In this document: piece by piece, positions 51,266 to 60,330 of the stretch
Layout of the letters: the number at the start of each line of letters is the position of its first letter
How positions within the stretch are numbered: the stretch's first letter is position 1
NCBI GenBank assembly: GCA_049889775.1
Contig: JBMHCT010000020.1
Span: 186,001 to 250,000 of the forward strand
Length of the DNA stretch: 64,000 nucleotides
DNA from: Jejuia sp049889775
GTDB taxonomy: Bacteria > Bacteroidota > Bacteroidia > Flavobacteriales > Flavobacteriaceae
Direction: 5' to 3'
Made by a program: the position numbers and the translations under genes
Notes under the pieces: model-generated
Told to the model about the DNA's origin: nothing
Databases searched by the model: none
Seen by the model: the letters and a program-made list of their open reading frames with translations, nothing else

Positions 51266-53671
51266 TTAGACTTGACTCACAAAAAAAACAATTGTAAATA
51301 ATATAACAACTGATAATAGGAAAGGCCAATAAATAATTTTTGCTAATAAGTTATCCTTATAATCTATTATAAGGTAGCGCTTATCTGATAGATGAAAATA
51401 CTTATTTACAAGAAATGATATCAAAATGATATACAGTAAAAAATAGTAATATTCAATATAAACTACATCATTAACTTGTAATTCATCTCTTAATTTATAA
51501 TGAGAGAGTAAGAGACTGAAGAAAAGGCCGACAGTTGTTCCAATCACACCTTCTATTCCTAACGTTTTTAGACGTAAAACAATTATAAAAACAATGAATG
51601 CTATCACAAAAATAGGTAGAAAATTTGAGATTAATGGCTCAAATAACTCTCTTTTAACAAGCGTTGAGTGAAAAAGTTCGGGTCCAAAAACTATTTCTGA
51701 ATCACAACTTTTTAATGTATGCGGAAAGGTAGATTCTCTAATTCGGTATGAGCCTTCTAATATATCCCATTCATTGATTTTAAGATCATTACTAAAACCT
51801 TGTAAAATATTGGAGAGCATTTTCTCCTTCTCAGTTCTCTCTAATGATTGATTATCATATATATTTACTGCATGTAAATAATAATTATCAAAGTCTGGAA
51901 TAATTAGTTCTTGGTTAGAAAAATTAGGTTGAATTTTAATCTCAAGAGGTAAAACATCAAAAGGATAATTTTTATAATTTAAATTTTGATGAAGGATTAC
52001 ATTAAAATACCAATTTGAGACATCATATTCTTTTTTTTGATTTCTTCCTTTTCTTGGAATTATTCTTCTATAAGTCGATAAGTGCTCTATTGAATATTCC
52101 GAAGTCATATTTGGGAAGTAAAATGGAGGTTTACATTTTTCACTATATCTTCCATTACAAACTAAAGAATTAAATCTAGAAGGATATTTTATCAAAATCT
52201 TTCCTGAAACCCTAATTTTATTTGCAGATATCAGATCTATTTGATTAACAGACATTGACCACTGAATTATATTTGTAAGAAGTTCATTTTCATTCTCATT
52301 AGGCTGGATTATATCTTTAGAACAAAAATTATCAGTTCCTAGTCTCTTTAATATTTCATCATTTATACCTATACTATTTAAATATTTGGAAGTACCTTCA
52401 TAGTTGACTATTTTGGTATGACCTTCAGCATGGCTTTCTAGATTTTTATTATCAATTTTATATAAATTAGGCCAAGAATCATTTATTACATAGAGAATCC
52501 AAATTAAACCAAACGCCAAAATAAGAGTAACTAATTTACTAAAAACCCATGCATTATTAGCTAATTTATATTTCTTCAAAAATGGTGTAGTAAACGAAAA
52601 ATGATTTAAAAATAAATATGCTAATGAGGACAAAAGGAGTAAGAGCAAAACTATTTGGAATATTTTGAGCTTAATATATTGGCCTTCTTTGGTGTCAATT
52701 TGATCAGTATTGTAAATAAAAGCATATGTCCAATAAGTTGGTTTTATTTTTGAGTATATTCTCCATTCCTTATTGCCTGCTTGAGTAGCATCACCATAAG
52801 TCATAATTCCTGATGTATCTCTATTGATTGGTACAATTTTTTCACAGAAATCCATCAGGCTATTTCTATCTTTCTGTGCTTTAGCTTGTTCTTTTAAATC
52901 AATCAATGTATTACTTAAATCAAGTCTTTGATTATCATAATATATTACCTTATTCTCCTTAGTAACGATATAATCGTGACTTGTATTTCCTGTATTTGCC
53001 TGAGCTAAATGTTGAAAAATTCTTGGAGAATAATCAGCATACACAATACCAATAGTGTCACAATTTGAATTATGATTATCACAGTTTCTTAATATTGGTA
53101 AACCGTATTCAAATAACCAATCTTGTGCTCTTCTACCAAAATATGGATGAACCCAATTTTCTCCTGACATGAGTTGATGATACCATGTTGCATCAGGGAT
53201 ATCTTTCCAATATTCATATGGGCGGTCATTATTATTAGGTATAGTGTCATGTAATTGGTGAAATTGCACCTTATTGTTTTTTCTATACCAGTAAGGGCTA
53301 TACTCAAAAATTTTTTTTGGGTCTAAGCATAATCCTATTCCAAAAATATCTGATTGGGTTTTACTAAAAATGTTCTCAAACATTAACCTAACATTTGATG
53401 TGTCTTGTTCAAGCTTTTTTCTATCATTAAAGAATTCATCTAATCTTGAATTAAGATAATGGGTAATGGAATCAAGTGCTTTTAATTTTTTAGATAGAAT
53501 CTTTGTTTCATCTATTACTTCATTTTTAAGTCTCTCTTTTGTGATCTCTGGGATTGATCTATTTTGATTTATTTTAAAAGTTATAATAATGAATATTACT
53601 ATTGAAATAACTAATAATATTAAAGAGAAATATTTGGCGAAATATTTGAGTTTTAGCAGAGATTTATCCAT
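51266..53671 (-). CDS. Predicted dCache sensor fused to a pentameric ligand-gated ion channel-like module
   Basis: 801 residues. A membrane helix at about 12-32 is followed by an extracytoplasmic domain (about 40-330) with dCache features (WYHQLMSGENWVHPYFG, LFEYGLPILR, GIVYADYSPRIFQHL). Helices lie at about 335-356 and 377-396. A second beta-rich domain (about 405-675) has LISANKIRVSGKILIKYP, then WYFNVILHQNLNYKNYPFDVLPLEIKI-type strands whose YPFDVLPLEI (569-578) matches the FPFDxQ-L signature of Pro-loop/Cys-loop receptors, then INEWDI. Four helices end the chain: about 681-700, 707-724, 735-758 and 778-799. Order and spacing fit a pLGIC M1-M4, with GTTVGLFFSLLLSHYKLRDEL as M2. Function and ligand unknown. 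It follows the barrel gene by 44 bp. Confidence 0.65.
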   Translation of the reverse strand: MDKSLLKLKYFAKYFSLILLVISIVIFIIITFKINQNRSIPEITKERLKNEVIDETKILSKKLKALDSITHYLNSRLDEFFNDRKKLEQDTSNVRLMFENIFSKTQSDIFGIGLCLDPKKIFEYSPYWYRKNNKVQFHQLHDTIPNNNDRPYEYWKDIPDATWYHQLMSGENWVHPYFGRRAQDWLFEYGLPILRNCDNHNSNCDTIGIVYADYSPRIFQHLAQANTGNTSHDYIVTKENKVIYYDNQRLDLSNTLIDLKEQAKAQKDRNSLMDFCEKIVPINRDTSGIMTYGDATQAGNKEWRIYSKIKPTYWTYAFIYNTDQIDTKEGQYIKLKIFQIVLLLLLLSSLAYLFLNHFSFTTPFLKKYKLANNAWVFSKLVTLILAFGLIWILYVINDSWPNLYKIDNKNLESHAEGHTKIVNYEGTSKYLNSIGINDEILKRLGTDNFCSKDIIQPNENENELLTNIIQWSMSVNQIDLISANKIRVSGKILIKYPSRFNSLVCNGRYSEKCKPPFYFPNMTSEYSIEHLSTYRRIIPRKGRNQKKEYDVSNWYFNVILHQNLNYKNYPFDVLPLEIKIQPNFSNQELIIPDFDNYYLHAVNIYDNQSLERTEKEKMLSNILQGFSNDLKINEWDILEGSYRIRESTFPHTLKSCDSEIVFGPELFHSTLVKRELFEPLISNFLPIFVIAFIVFIIVLRLKTLGIEGVIGTTVGLFFSLLLSHYKLRDELQVNDVVYIEYYYFLLYIILISFLVNKYFHLSDKRYLIIDYKDNLLAKIIYWPFLLSVVILFTIVFFVSQV

Positions 53672-53715
53672 AAAAATGATGGGACAAATAATTAATTTAT
53701 AGTTGCGAAATTGAT

Positions 53716-56268
53716 TTAATTTTTTACACTCAAGGCAGATAAATACTCACCAATTGGTATATCCATAGAAACTCCGATAAATGCATTATTTCCGAACTTT
53801 TGATCGTCAATAAATGGAAATCCAACCGTAAAATTAACATCCAAAGAATTATAAAATCTTATACCCGTTCCAATTCCCATATGAGGGAAGTCAAAGTCTT
53901 CATTAGTTGTTAAATTTGCTAGTTTATAAAGAATACCTGACCCATATGCCAACATATACCATTGATTTATAAACGGATTCGGTTCCTTAGATCTGTCGTT
54001 TCTATTTATTTCTTGATATGCCAAGTTCTTATTTTTCTGATTCCTTATAGTAGCTATTTTGAATTTATAACCAATTTTCTCTGAAGCAAACCCAATTGAG
54101 TTAATATTTTCAGGATCACCATTTGTTTGTAAGCTATAGTCAGATAGCAAAAGGTTTTGGCTAAAACCAAGGGAAAAATACAAAGAATGTTTGCCGTATC
54201 TACTTTGCTTATTATACTGTTCTATGAAAGTATTAAGAAATGATAGAACATCTATTTCGATAACTTCTTTCTCTTCGTTAATTAGTGTATATTTTTCAAT
54301 ACCATTAACAAGTTTTTCATAAGTACTTTTAAATTCACAAATACCTTTCTTGTATGACGTTTCTTCATTTTCATCACATTCTAGAAGCTGCTGAATAAAT
54401 TCATGTGATTCATCCAATAATTGTAATATATATGAGAAAGTGTTTGCCTTATCCAGTTTATCGATATTGGTTAAAAAACCTAAAAAAGCAAGTATATCAT
54501 CATTTATATTTAACTTTTCAAGTTCTAATGGAGTCATAGAATATTTCATAAGTGGGATGATATTATTTGTTGCTTTGATAATATCATCGATAATATCATC
54601 AATCTTTTGGTCTGAAACTAAAATTTTAGCCTTAACAAGTTCTGGCATAACAGTGTTTTCAAAATATAAAACGTCATCAATTGAAAAATCTCTCTTTTGA
54701 GATAGTTTTCTGGTCTTGACATATAAATCTGCAAAAAAATCAGAATTACGTTTAAGAAAAAGAGTGTCTTTAGTATTGAAATTATTGGAAATCAATGTAT
54801 CTGAAACACTTCGCATGATGTGTTTCACAAAATCAACATTTTGTTTTGCATTATCTTTTAGTTTGCTTTCGGAGTTTTTGAATTCTGAAGTAAACTTTTT
54901 AAAGTTTTCAATGAAGTCTTGTGTAATAATTTGGGTGTTTTTCAATTTTAAAAAATCGTCAATTTTGTTTTTTATTTCGTTAAACAAATTTTTAACATCC
55001 GTTAAGCTCAAAGTTTCTTGAATTCTTATATTATTAAATTTATCGGTGAAACTTTTGTATATCCCATTTAATTCTTCATGGTTAATTTTAAGAAGTTCTA
55101 GTTCTTGTTTTTTTACTTCATCTTTGAATTGCTTTAGAAATATATTATCCTCGTACAAAATTGGCCATAAATTCTTTAAGTTCCTCATTAATTCATTTAT
55201 CTCAGTTGTTGTTAACTTTAATGATTCATAAGAGGATTTTAATGATTGAAACTTTAGCTTTAAATCACCAATTTTATTTTCAATTTCATACCTGATTTTA
55301 TCATCTAGAACGGTCGAATCTGATATATTGATATCAAATTTTTCAAGTTTAGTTTTTGATTGCCGATCATTAAATTCACTTAATCTGACTTTATAATCTT
55401 CGATATTCAAGACTAACCTCTCTATGGTAACGGAAGTATTCAAGTATTTAATTAACTCATAGTTTTTAGTATTAATAGAATATGCTTTCAATAAATCATT
55501 ATTAAGTAATTTACTATTAACTTGGTTTAAATAATAATCATTAATATTTTCTAATTTAGTGTAATCCTCATTTTTTAGGATATCTTTAATATACCTATAG
55601 CTTTTCAGGTAAGAAGAAATAACACCATCAATATCCATTTTTAAACTATCTATTGTATTAAGGTTTGGACTTTCATTAATTTTATCATAAAGTTTAGCGT
55701 TTTTAAAATTAATTTTTGAATCAAAATCAAAAAAACCTCTTTTCTTAAGATATTTGTTTGAGCTCATTACAGTGCCTACGATATCAATAAATAATTGTCG
55801 AGATTCTTTATCTGTCAATGTATCTCTAAAAGATTTGTAGTATTCGGTAATATGATTTTTGTTTTGAGATTTTTTATTAGGATCGTAATAAATAGACTCA
55901 TATAGTTTGCTAAATCCAATAACGAGAGTATAGTTAGTAACTAATTCCAGAATTTCTTTTTCAATAATATCTTGATTGTGTTCCTCAATTAGTGTAGTTA
56001 TTGCATTTTGTATAAATAATTTAGTAGTATAATTGTCTTCCGGTAATTTTGAAAAGACAAAGCGCTTTAAACCTTCCCGCTTTAATTCATTTTGTTTTCT
56101 AATTATGATTCTTCGTAGAGCATCGACATCAATTGCCCCTTGTTTAAAAGCAAGAGTTTCCAATCCTACGGATAAAGAAGGATCATCGCTTTCTTGCGCT
56201 ATGCAATTCTCATGCGAAATTATCAGTAAGTACGTAGCGATTGCAATACAAAATCTAAAAAGTTTCAT
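53716..56268 (-). CDS. Predicted outer-membrane barrel protein with long helical periplasmic domain
   Basis: About 850 residues from the ATG at 56268 (MKLFRFCIAIATYLLIISHENCIAQ, a signal peptide); an ATG 15 codons upstream gives a worse signal. Residues about 25-690 are almost wholly helical with many heptad-like stretches (KIGDLKLKFQSLKSSYESLKLTTTEINELMRNLKNL; FTSEFKNSESKLKDNAKQ). The last 158 residues are amphipathic strands (YFSLGFSQNLLLSD, YKFKIATIR, MGIGTGIRFYN, VNFTVGFPFID, AFIGVSMDIPIG), read as a small outer-membrane barrel. No named family recognised. It is the first gene of the operon with the Cache-channel-like protein. The pair looks AT-richer than the flanking housekeeping genes. 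Confidence 0.65.
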   Translation of the reverse strand: MKLFRFCIAIATYLLIISHENCIAQESDDPSLSVGLETLAFKQGAIDVDALRRIIIRKQNELKREGLKRFVFSKLPEDNYTTKLFIQNAITTLIEEHNQDIIEKEILELVTNYTLVIGFSKLYESIYYDPNKKSQNKNHITEYYKSFRDTLTDKESRQLFIDIVGTVMSSNKYLKKRGFFDFDSKINFKNAKLYDKINESPNLNTIDSLKMDIDGVISSYLKSYRYIKDILKNEDYTKLENINDYYLNQVNSKLLNNDLLKAYSINTKNYELIKYLNTSVTIERLVLNIEDYKVRLSEFNDRQSKTKLEKFDINISDSTVLDDKIRYEIENKIGDLKLKFQSLKSSYESLKLTTTEINELMRNLKNLWPILYEDNIFLKQFKDEVKKQELELLKINHEELNGIYKSFTDKFNNIRIQETLSLTDVKNLFNEIKNKIDDFLKLKNTQIITQDFIENFKKFTSEFKNSESKLKDNAKQNVDFVKHIMRSVSDTLISNNFNTKDTLFLKRNSDFFADLYVKTRKLSQKRDFSIDDVLYFENTVMPELVKAKILVSDQKIDDIIDDIIKATNNIIPLMKYSMTPLELEKLNINDDILAFLGFLTNIDKLDKANTFSYILQLLDESHEFIQQLLECDENEETSYKKGICEFKSTYEKLVNGIEKYTLINEEKEVIEIDVLSFLNTFIEQYNKQSRYGKHSLYFSLGFSQNLLLSDYSLQTNGDPENINSIGFASEKIGYKFKIATIRNQKNKNLAYQEINRNDRSKEPNPFINQWYMLAYGSGILYKLANLTTNEDFDFPHMGIGTGIRFYNSLDVNFTVGFPFIDDQKFGNNAFIGVSMDIPIGEYLSALSVKN

Positions 56269-56750
56269 GATTTGTGAATTTTGTAGATATTTAGGATGTA
56301 AAATTAATAACAAGCTATTAGTATAAAATACCCAATAAGGGTGATTAAAAATGTTGCTATTATTGTTTAAGGGAAGATATAATAACTGTTCTTCAGTATA
56401 TTATGTACAACAATATATACAAAATATACTTATTTTAATAATTTGAATACATTTTTAAATTGTAAATAATAAAATGAATTTATAATCTGTTTATAGATAA
56501 TTTAATAGTACATATTTTAAATAATTCACACTTTTTTTAAATATCACTCCACACACATTCTACTCCTCTCCTATCGTCGCTACGTAAAAAGAGTATTCCA
56601 TTAACATCGTAAAGAAACTTTTATAATAAATTTTTAAAAAAATTGTAGAAAAGACTTTCGCTTTTATCCAAAGCTCAAGTTACATAACGCGAGAACATTA
56701 TAGTACATTTATGTTATAGAATTATTTTCGCAATTATTTATCTAACTAAA
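56269..56750. other. AT-rich gap upstream of the barrel/channel operon
   Basis: No coding frame is supported. It should contain the operon promoter but no exact TAnnTTTG box was found. It carries TTACATAA (56680-56687) and a 16-base repeat ATTATAGTACATTTAT (56697-56712) that also occurs, with TTACATAA before it, at 50349-50364 on the far side of the operon. Confidence 0.6.
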
Positions 56751-57392
56751 TCAAATTCTAGTTATTAAACCAAAATTAGGAATTGAATCTTCGGCATCTT
56801 TAAAATACGCTTTGTACAAATAGGTCTTTTCATTAAGAACTTCAATAATTTCCACGGCAATAGTGCTTTTCTCTCTGTGCTTATCTTTTTCTAAAGACAT
56901 TTTTACAGCCTGCAACTCATATTTATGGTCATCTGTCCATTTTATTTTATAAACCTGAGTACCACCATAACCGTCTTTTTCAATTTGAAGGTTCTTTCTT
57001 CTACTTATTGTTGTCTCACTATAAGCCGGATTCTCATATCTATATTCACCTTGATGAAATGTTTTACATATTGCTTGGTCTCCTTCAGGTAATTTGTATG
57101 TTTTATATTTAGAATTAATAAAATAATATACCGATTGCCAGCACTCATTTGTCATTTTCATTGGATACCTTAATTTACCATTTTTGAAATGCTCCAGACA
57201 ACCTAAACGCCATCCTTCATTTGGATATGAACTCTTATCATTATTTATTTTTATATTATAGCGGTCGCCTTCTTCGTCCACACAATAATCTATTACTACT
57301 ACCGCAATCCTTTCAACATCATCAACGAAGGTTTGTGCATTCGAAGAAAAGCTGATGATATATAGCAAAACAAGAAAAAGTATATTTTTCAT
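56751..57392 (-). CDS. Exported protein of unknown function
   Basis: 213 residues with signal peptide (MKNILFLVLLYIISFSSNAQ). The mature protein begins TFVDDVERIAVVVIDYCVDEEGDRYNIKIN and is mostly beta strands (HKYELQAVKMSLEKD, STIAVEIIEVLNEKTYLYKAYFKD), suggesting a small sandwich or lipocalin-like fold. Five cysteines survive in the mature part. No family recognised. It lies upstream of the barrel/channel operon on the same strand, 480 bp away, and is probably separate from it. Confidence 0.72.
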   Translation of the reverse strand: MKNILFLVLLYIISFSSNAQTFVDDVERIAVVVIDYCVDEEGDRYNIKINNDKSSYPNEGWRLGCLEHFKNGKLRYPMKMTNECWQSVYYFINSKYKTYKLPEGDQAICKTFHQGEYRYENPAYSETTISRRKNLQIEKDGYGGTQVYKIKWTDDHKYELQAVKMSLEKDKHREKSTIAVEIIEVLNEKTYLYKAYFKDAEDSIPNFGLITRI

Positions 57393-57495
57393 TCTGAGAT
57401 TAATTACCCTAACTAATATAAATCATCTTTTTTAAACCTTTGTAATATTTAGAATTAATGAAGAAATTAAGGCTTCAACTTCAATTAGAATATCT

Positions 57496-57528
57496 TAAAA
57501 AAAACGAGAACCCAAAATAGGTTCTCGT
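57496..57528 (-). terminator. Strong intrinsic terminator of the KAI-repeat lipoprotein gene
   Basis: Perfect 9-bp arms ACGAGAACC and GGTTCTCGT around a 7-base loop. On the minus strand a run of eight T follows (57496-57503). It sits 27 bp after the stop codon. Confidence 0.88.
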
Positions 57529-57554
57529 CACAATCAAAAAAAATCACAATCAAA

Positions 57555-58700
57555 TTACTGACTAATCGCTTTTAAATGTGCATATACAGGGTTACCTTTT
57601 ACGCGCATTTCAACTTTCCTATTAAATATTTTTATGCCTTTTACGGCATTGAGTTTACCATCAGGTGCGAAGGCCTTAACGGCATAAAACTCGCCATTTT
57701 CATTAATAGCCTTTACATTTATAATATTACCAGCGCGACTAACACCCTTAATATCTAGTTTTACACTGTCCTCGGTTATAGCTTTGATGTCATAAATTGT
57801 CCCATCAGCACCAATAGCTTTAACTGGTGCATATTCTTCTTCGCTATCCATAATTTTAATTGGTAATTCAGCATCTTCGGATAACGCTTTGATATTTAAA
57901 AAACTATACTGTTTGGAATCTTGCGTTGCTTTTACATCTAGTATGTTTCCTTCGGCATCAATGGCTTTAATATCTAAATTTTCACCTTCTGGGGTTACTG
58001 CCTTTACATTCCAAATAATACGCTCAAAATTAGGTGTGTATGGTGCTCTGGCAATATTCCGTTTGGGCATTACAAAATTATCCTCATTTGGTGTTGGATG
58101 CATTGCCTTTACATGGGCATAAATTTCATGTCCTCTTGAGGTCATTTCCTTATCTTGAGGGTTAATTTTAATGCCTTTAACGTCATTAAGTTCTCCGATT
58201 GGTGACATCGCTTTTACAGCATAGAATTTACCTTTATCGGTAATGGCTTTCATCATTACTATATTTCCAAACCTAATCACACCAATAATTTGATGTTGCT
58301 CCCCTCCTGCTGCAACCGCCATTACCTTATAGACATCGCCAGTATTAGTAATGGCAACTACAGGACTAAATTGCGTTTTGCTCACCAATATTTTAACGGG
58401 TAAACGTTCATCATTCATAAATGCCTTAATATCTAATAACTGATCTTGATTAGAATTTTGAATGGCTTTTACAGGATACCCCTTTCCCGCATTGTCAAAA
58501 ATTTTAATATCTAAGCTTTTTCCGTTGGGATGAATGGCTTTTACATTCCAAAAAATATCTTCAAAAGCATCAACATCTTCTGTTACAGCCTTATTTTTAT
58601 CTTTTGCCGCATCGTTACAGCCTATGGCTGCAACAAGTACTAAAAGCATACATAATTTATAAAGCGTGGTGTGGTGTAATAGTTGGTTTAGAGTTTTCAT
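57555..58700 (-). CDS. Lipoprotein built of two repeats rich in 'VKAI' strands
   Basis: 381 residues; lipobox VAAIGCNDAAKD (Cys about 29). The mature protein is an internal duplication: residues about 47-200 (IFWNVKAIHPNGKSLDIKIFD ... VYAHVKAMHP-like end) match about 227-380 (IIWNVKAVTPEGENLDIKAID ... NPVYAHLKAIS). Within each half a short unit of about 20 residues repeats, centred on [DPN][IV]KA[IMF] with a G-x-x-[YL] turn between. This suggests a stacked beta structure. I do not know the function; it may be one of the flavobacterial DUF families. Single gene with its own terminator. Confidence 0.8.
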   Translation of the reverse strand: MKTLNQLLHHTTLYKLCMLLVLVAAIGCNDAAKDKNKAVTEDVDAFEDIFWNVKAIHPNGKSLDIKIFDNAGKGYPVKAIQNSNQDQLLDIKAFMNDERLPVKILVSKTQFSPVVAITNTGDVYKVMAVAAGGEQHQIIGVIRFGNIVMMKAITDKGKFYAVKAMSPIGELNDVKGIKINPQDKEMTSRGHEIYAHVKAMHPTPNEDNFVMPKRNIARAPYTPNFERIIWNVKAVTPEGENLDIKAIDAEGNILDVKATQDSKQYSFLNIKALSEDAELPIKIMDSEEEYAPVKAIGADGTIYDIKAITEDSVKLDIKGVSRAGNIINVKAINENGEFYAVKAFAPDGKLNAVKGIKIFNRKVEMRVKGNPVYAHLKAISQ

Positions 58701-58863
58701 AATAGCTTGAATTTAGAATTGATTAAAATTACAATCACCACCTGGTCTTTTTTATGATATAAGTCATGTATGTAAACTACAGATGTTCTTATGTTTATAT
58801 AGGCGCTATCCTAGTACATTCTTAGGTATCTGATACAACATTCAACATATTAAAGGCTTCTCG

Positions 58864-58938
58864 CAAGGTTTGGACAACCTTGTAGGTGTTTTTTACTTAG
58901 AATATAAGCCTACAAGGTTTTGAAATAGACCTTGCAGG
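58864..58938. repeat. Tandem REP-like palindromes (CAAGGTT type)
   Basis: Two CAAGGT...ACCTTG hairpins in tandem whose facing arms (AACCTTGTAGG 58876-58886 and CCTACAAGGTT 58909-58919) are also complementary, so the unit can fold as one long or two short hairpins, like a BIME. Confidence 0.7.
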
Positions 58939-59225
58939 ATTAGAAATTATTATCTTAAAATGATAACTTTAAGAATAGTAATCGAAATACTTTAGAACAA
59001 ATAACTCAGTTCAATTGACCTGTAAAAAAGGTAGGAATTAACTTGAATTTGATTTAACTCAAAACTTAATTCAAACCCGTCAGATTTAGTGGTTTTTCTA
59101 GTAAAACGGAGAAGAATTGTATCGAAATCAAAGGTTTTCGATGAAAATCATTTTTTTTGATACATTTTTGCTAGGGCAAAAACACTCAAACTGACATGCT
59201 TTTCTTATGTAGAACTTTCGTTAAA

Positions 59226-59270
59226 TTAAAAAGTCGAACAACCTTGACAAGCGTCAAGATCATCCGACTT
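59226..59270 (-). terminator. Intrinsic terminator after the 76-residue gene
   Basis: Two nested perfect stems: AAGTCG/CGACTT (59231, 59265) and CTTGAC/GTCAAG (59243, 59253) with AAGC loop. On the minus strand TTTTT follows. It lies 24 bp after the stop of the 76-residue gene. Confidence 0.75.
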
Positions 59271-59293
59271 ACTCACCCAAACATACAATGCTT

Positions 59294-59524
59294 TTATACT
59301 GCAGAACTCATTGAGAATCCTTTAAGGCGCTTGTCTATTTTTCGCTTTTTCACCGTAACTAATTTCATAATTTTCATTAAATACGGATCTCTATTTCTTT
59401 TATAAATATCATTTATGGCTAATACTATAGATTTAGCTTCTCTTGATGCTTTTACACGATCGCTTGTACTCATTCTAGCCATACTGCGCTTTTCAAACTC
59501 CAATGCTTTTTCTATTAATTTCAT
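59294..59524 (-). CDS. Small basic helical protein, 76 residues
   Basis: MKLIEKALEFEKRSMARMSTSDRVKASREAKSIVLAIND continues with KRNRDPYLMKIMKLVTVKKRKIDKRLKGF. It is strongly basic and helical, with no signal or membrane segment. It begins 26 bp after the SPFH-lipoprotein gene on the same strand and is followed by a good terminator, which supports a real transcript. Family not recognised; nucleic-acid or ribosome binding would fit the charge but is a guess. Confidence 0.65.
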   Translation of the reverse strand: MKLIEKALEFEKRSMARMSTSDRVKASREAKSIVLAINDIYKRNRDPYLMKIMKLVTVKKRKIDKRLKGFSMSSAV

Positions 59525-59550
59525 GATATATGTGTTTTAAGGTTATGGTA

Positions 59551-60330
59551 CTATTCTTCTGTTTCAATTAAAAATGGTGCTTTTCCATCTGTAATAATAA
59601 TTTTACTATTAGCCGAATTAGACAGTTTATTGAAGGCTTCTATACTTCTAATTTTAATAATCTCTTTAGTCAACCCCTCAGAAAGTATCTTTTGGGCATC
59701 CCTATCACCTGTGGCATTGATGATTTTCCTGTCCGCTTCAAGTTTTTCTTGTTGAATAACAAACTCCATACGCATTGCATCTTGTTCTGCTTGTAGTTTA
59801 CGTTCTATAGAATTCGCCAAACCTGCTGGTAATTGAATACTTTTCATTAAAACTGCAATCAGTTCTATACCGTCTGCTTGCTTTTCAAGGTTTACCTTCA
59901 TTTTCTGCTTGATCTCCTCCTCGATGTTGGCACGCATACCAGAGTGCATATCTTTAGCAAAAAACTTTGCGCATACATCTGACGAGGCGGATCTGAATAC
60001 ACTAGTAATAATCGATTCATAATCACGCCCAAGGTTCTCTAAAACAGAAGGGATTTTTTCTTTCTCTAGACGATAAAGAATAGAAATTTCAGATTTAACA
60101 CTAAGCCCTTCCTTACTTGGTAGATTAAGTATCAGCTTAATGTTATTTGTTTGGGTAGATTCCTTTATGACCTTACTGGTAAAAGGATTGTAGAATACGG
60201 TGCCTTCCGTCACTACATCATTTGAGAATTTTCCTAGAGTTTGTTTTACCCCTGCTTCTCCTGGTCGTATCACAGCACAACTAGCAAATAGCAAGATTAC
60301 CGGAACGAGTAAAAAATTTTTCTTTTTCAT
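59551..60330 (-). CDS. SPFH/prohibitin-domain lipoprotein
   Basis: 259 residues. Lipobox LLFASCAVIRPGEAGV (Cys about 18), so the SPFH domain faces the periplasm or outside rather than the cytoplasm. Seen: the band-7 start VIRPGEAGVKQTLGKF, SVKSEISILYRLEKEKIPSVLENLG, and a C-terminal coiled coil (AEQDAMRMEFVIQQEKLEADRKIINATGDRDAQKILSEG). Prohibitin-like proteins form ring or cage oligomers in membranes. It is co-directional with the 76-residue gene downstream. Confidence 0.88.
   Translation of the reverse strand: MKKKNFLLVPVILLFASCAVIRPGEAGVKQTLGKFSNDVVTEGTVFYNPFTSKVIKESTQTNNIKLILNLPSKEGLSVKSEISILYRLEKEKIPSVLENLGRDYESIITSVFRSASSDVCAKFFAKDMHSGMRANIEEEIKQKMKVNLEKQADGIELIAVLMKSIQLPAGLANSIERKLQAEQDAMRMEFVIQQEKLEADRKIINATGDRDAQKILSEGLTKEIIKIRSIEAFNKLSNSANSKIIITDGKAPFLIETEE

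Larger units (their letters stand above)
58701..59293. other. Gene-free stretch with REP-like palindromes
   Basis: No coding frame supported. Two tandem palindromic units: CAAGGTT (58864) with AACCTTG (58876), and CAAGGT (58913) with ACCTTG (58929). They are linked by CCTTGTAGG/CCTACAAGG complementarity (58878-58886 with 58909-58917). A degenerate copy of the 9061-9105 repeat lies at 59157-59199 and a terminator at 59226-59270. Confidence 0.7.

Noticed and set aside
51266..53671. Cache-type histidine kinase or chemoreceptor
   Set aside because: No HAMP, kinase, GGDEF or methyl-accepting domain follows the sensor; the C-terminal half is a beta domain and four helices instead.
59294..59524. 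Toxin or antitoxin gene
   Set aside because: Small and basic, but there is no partner of matching size and it travels with an SPFH lipoprotein gene.
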